64,000 nt of DNA from Paracoccus yibinensis (lineage in GTDB: Bacteria; Pseudomonadota; Alphaproteobacteria; Rhodobacterales; Rhodobacteraceae): positions 186,001-250,000 of the forward strand of contig NZ_JAVCWH010000002.1 in the NCBI RefSeq assembly GCF_030846195.1. Direction: 5' to 3'. Positions 63,047-64,000 of this stretch are shown piece by piece. The position numbers and the translations under genes were made by a program. Within the stretch, counting starts at the first letter, position 1. Every line of letters begins with the position of its first letter. A model generated the notes under the pieces. It searched no databases. It saw only the letters and a program-made list of their open reading frames with translations, and had not been told where the DNA came from.

Positions 63047-63633
63047 ATGTCGAAGCGTTCGCGCGCCCCTGCGGCAAAACGGCGCAGGATCAGCGGGTAA
63101 AGCTGATGTTCGCGTTGAAGGACGCGGGCGGCCAGGGTTTCGGGCGTGTCGCCGGGTTCGATGGGCACGCGCACCTGGCCCAGGATCGGGCCTGCATCCA
63201 GGTCGGTTGTGACCTCGTGGACGGTGGCGCCGGCTTCGGCATCCCCCGCCTCGATGGCGCGCTTGTGGGTGTGCAGGCCTGGGTATTTGGGCAAAAGAGA
63301 AGGATGGATGTTGAGCATCCGTCCTTCGAAGCGGTCGATGAAGGCGGGCGTCAGGATGCGCATGAAGCCTGCAAGGCAGAGGATGTCCGGGCGCGCGTCC
63401 AGCAGGGGTTCCAGCAGGGCTGACTCGAAGGCGGCTCGGTCGCCCTTGAAGGCGCGGTGATCGACGGCGGCGGTGGGCACGCCAAGCGAGGCGGCTTTCG
63501 CCAGGCCGGCAGCCGTGGGATCGTTGGACGCCACCAGCACCGGCTGGGCGGGATGATCGCCCGCCTGCATGTCCTCGACCAGACGGACCATGTTCGATCC
63601 GCTGCCCGAAATCAGAATGGCGACGCGTTTCAC
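63043..63633 (-). CDS. purN: Phosphoribosylglycinamide formyltransferase
   Basis: The 196-residue enzyme adds the formyl group from 10-formyl-THF to GAR in de novo purine synthesis. It has the start ISGSGSNM, the catalytic Asn-His pair in NIHPSLLPKYPG, and the Asp in DLDAGPILGQ. It starts with GTG overlapping the purM stop (GTGA), so purM-purN are coupled. Confidence 0.95.
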   Translation of the reverse strand: MKRVAILISGSGSNMVRLVEDMQAGDHPAQPVLVASNDPTAAGLAKAASLGVPTAAVDHRAFKGDRAAFESALLEPLLDARPDILCLAGFMRILTPAFIDRFEGRMLNIHPSLLPKYPGLHTHKRAIEAGDAEAGATVHEVTTDLDAGPILGQVRVPIEPGDTPETLAARVLQREHQLYPLILRRFAAGARERFDI

Positions 63634-64000
63634 GCAAGCGCCCCGCTGTAGCGTACGCCCTGCCCTGCCACGACGCGACCGAGGCGGTGGACCGTCTCGC
63701 CCTGCGCGGCCAGCAGGTCGGCCAACACGTCCGCGCGGTCGGCAGCGACCGACAGGATCATGCCGATGCCGCTGTTGAAGGCCTTGAGCATCTCCCCCTG
63801 CTCGATCCCGCCCGCCTCGGCCAGCCAGCGGAAGACCGGCGGCAGGGTCCAGGAGGTCAGGTCGATCTCGGCCCCCAGGTCCTTCGGCAAGACGCGCGGC
63901 AGGTTCTCGGTGATGCCGCCGCCGGTGATATGGGCCAGAGCATGGACGCCACCCGCGCGGATTGCGGCCAGGGCGGGTTTCACATAAAGCCGCGTGGGGG
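63630..64000 (-). CDS. purM: Phosphoribosylformylglycinamidine cyclo-ligase, 5' part outside window
   Basis: Only the C-terminal 123 codons are visible; the frame stays open to the window end (PTRLYVKPALAAIR). Family segments AHITGGGITENLPRVLP and AFNSGIGMILSV show AIR synthetase, which closes the imidazole ring in purine synthesis. It precedes purN with a 4-nt overlap. Confidence 0.94.
   Translation of the reverse strand, partial: PTRLYVKPALAAIRAGGVHALAHITGGGITENLPRVLPKDLGAEIDLTSWTLPPVFRWLAEAGGIEQGEMLKAFNSGIGMILSVAADRADVLADLLAAQGETVHRLGRVVAGQGVRYSGALA

Overview
The window is high-GC and densely coded, with many ATGA/GTGA stop-start overlaps. It carries a split cobalamin-dependent methionine synthase, a FYDLN-acid protein, a membrane urate hydroxylase (PuuD) and a complete beta-hydroxyaspartate cycle cluster (bhcRABCD). 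This combination points to an alphaproteobacterium of the Rhodobacteraceae, most probably Paracoccus or a close relative. I found no rRNA, tRNA, CRISPR array, phage gene or insertion sequence; everything looks chromosomal.

Layout. 1-4.4 kb: the 3' part of assimilatory nitrate reductase nasA, a class II DAHP synthase (aromatic amino acids) and a GlxA-type regulator. 4.5-9.4 kb: the F1 ATP synthase operon atpHAGDC. 9.4-9.9 kb: a 511-nt gene-free stretch with a minus-strand terminator hairpin. 9.9-24.1 kb: housekeeping genes (methyltransferase/gloB pair, clpA, pabB-pabC, mfd, hemB) and small conserved or hypothetical genes (SYLF lipoprotein, GntR regulator, YgjP-like metalloprotease, FYDLN protein, NTF2-like secreted protein). 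24.3-31.8 kb: guaB, a FadL-type porin, an uncharacterised P-loop protein, metA, ppk2, an SDR and an orphan polyamine-type binding protein. 31.9-37.8 kb: split metH, a GDP-mannose pyrophosphorylase/isomerase and a DUF1236 protein.

37.9-58.95 kb is the most coherent part: a purine-to-glyoxylate island of about 21 kb. It holds guanine deaminase (guaD), xanthine dehydrogenase (xdhABC) with a divergent LysR regulator, urate hydroxylase (puuD), HIU hydrolase (uraH), 8-oxoguanine deaminase, two purine-type permeases, an allantoinase-OHCU decarboxylase fusion (puuE-uraD) and ureidoglycine aminohydrolase (allE). Inside it, transcribed with one permease and the 8-oxoguanine deaminase, sits bhcABCD with its divergent IclR regulator bhcR. 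Purine ring breakdown ends in glyoxylate plus urea, and the beta-hydroxyaspartate cycle turns glyoxylate and glycine into oxaloacetate without carbon loss. The arrangement therefore suggests a continuous route from guanine or urate to central metabolism. The enzymes for allantoate to ureidoglycine and for ureidoglycolate cleavage are not in the window.

59-64 kb: M32 carboxypeptidase, heme A synthase ctaA, tRNA methyltransferase trmJ, a thiamine-phosphate-synthase-like gene, and purN with the 3' part of purM (purine synthesis).

The least explained signals are a dispersed 3'-end element present three times immediately after stop codons, a perfect 9-bp palindrome upstream of metH, palindromes in the bhcA-bhcR intergenic region, a direct repeat upstream of the azgA-type permease, and two minus-strand terminators that do not end any recognisable gene.
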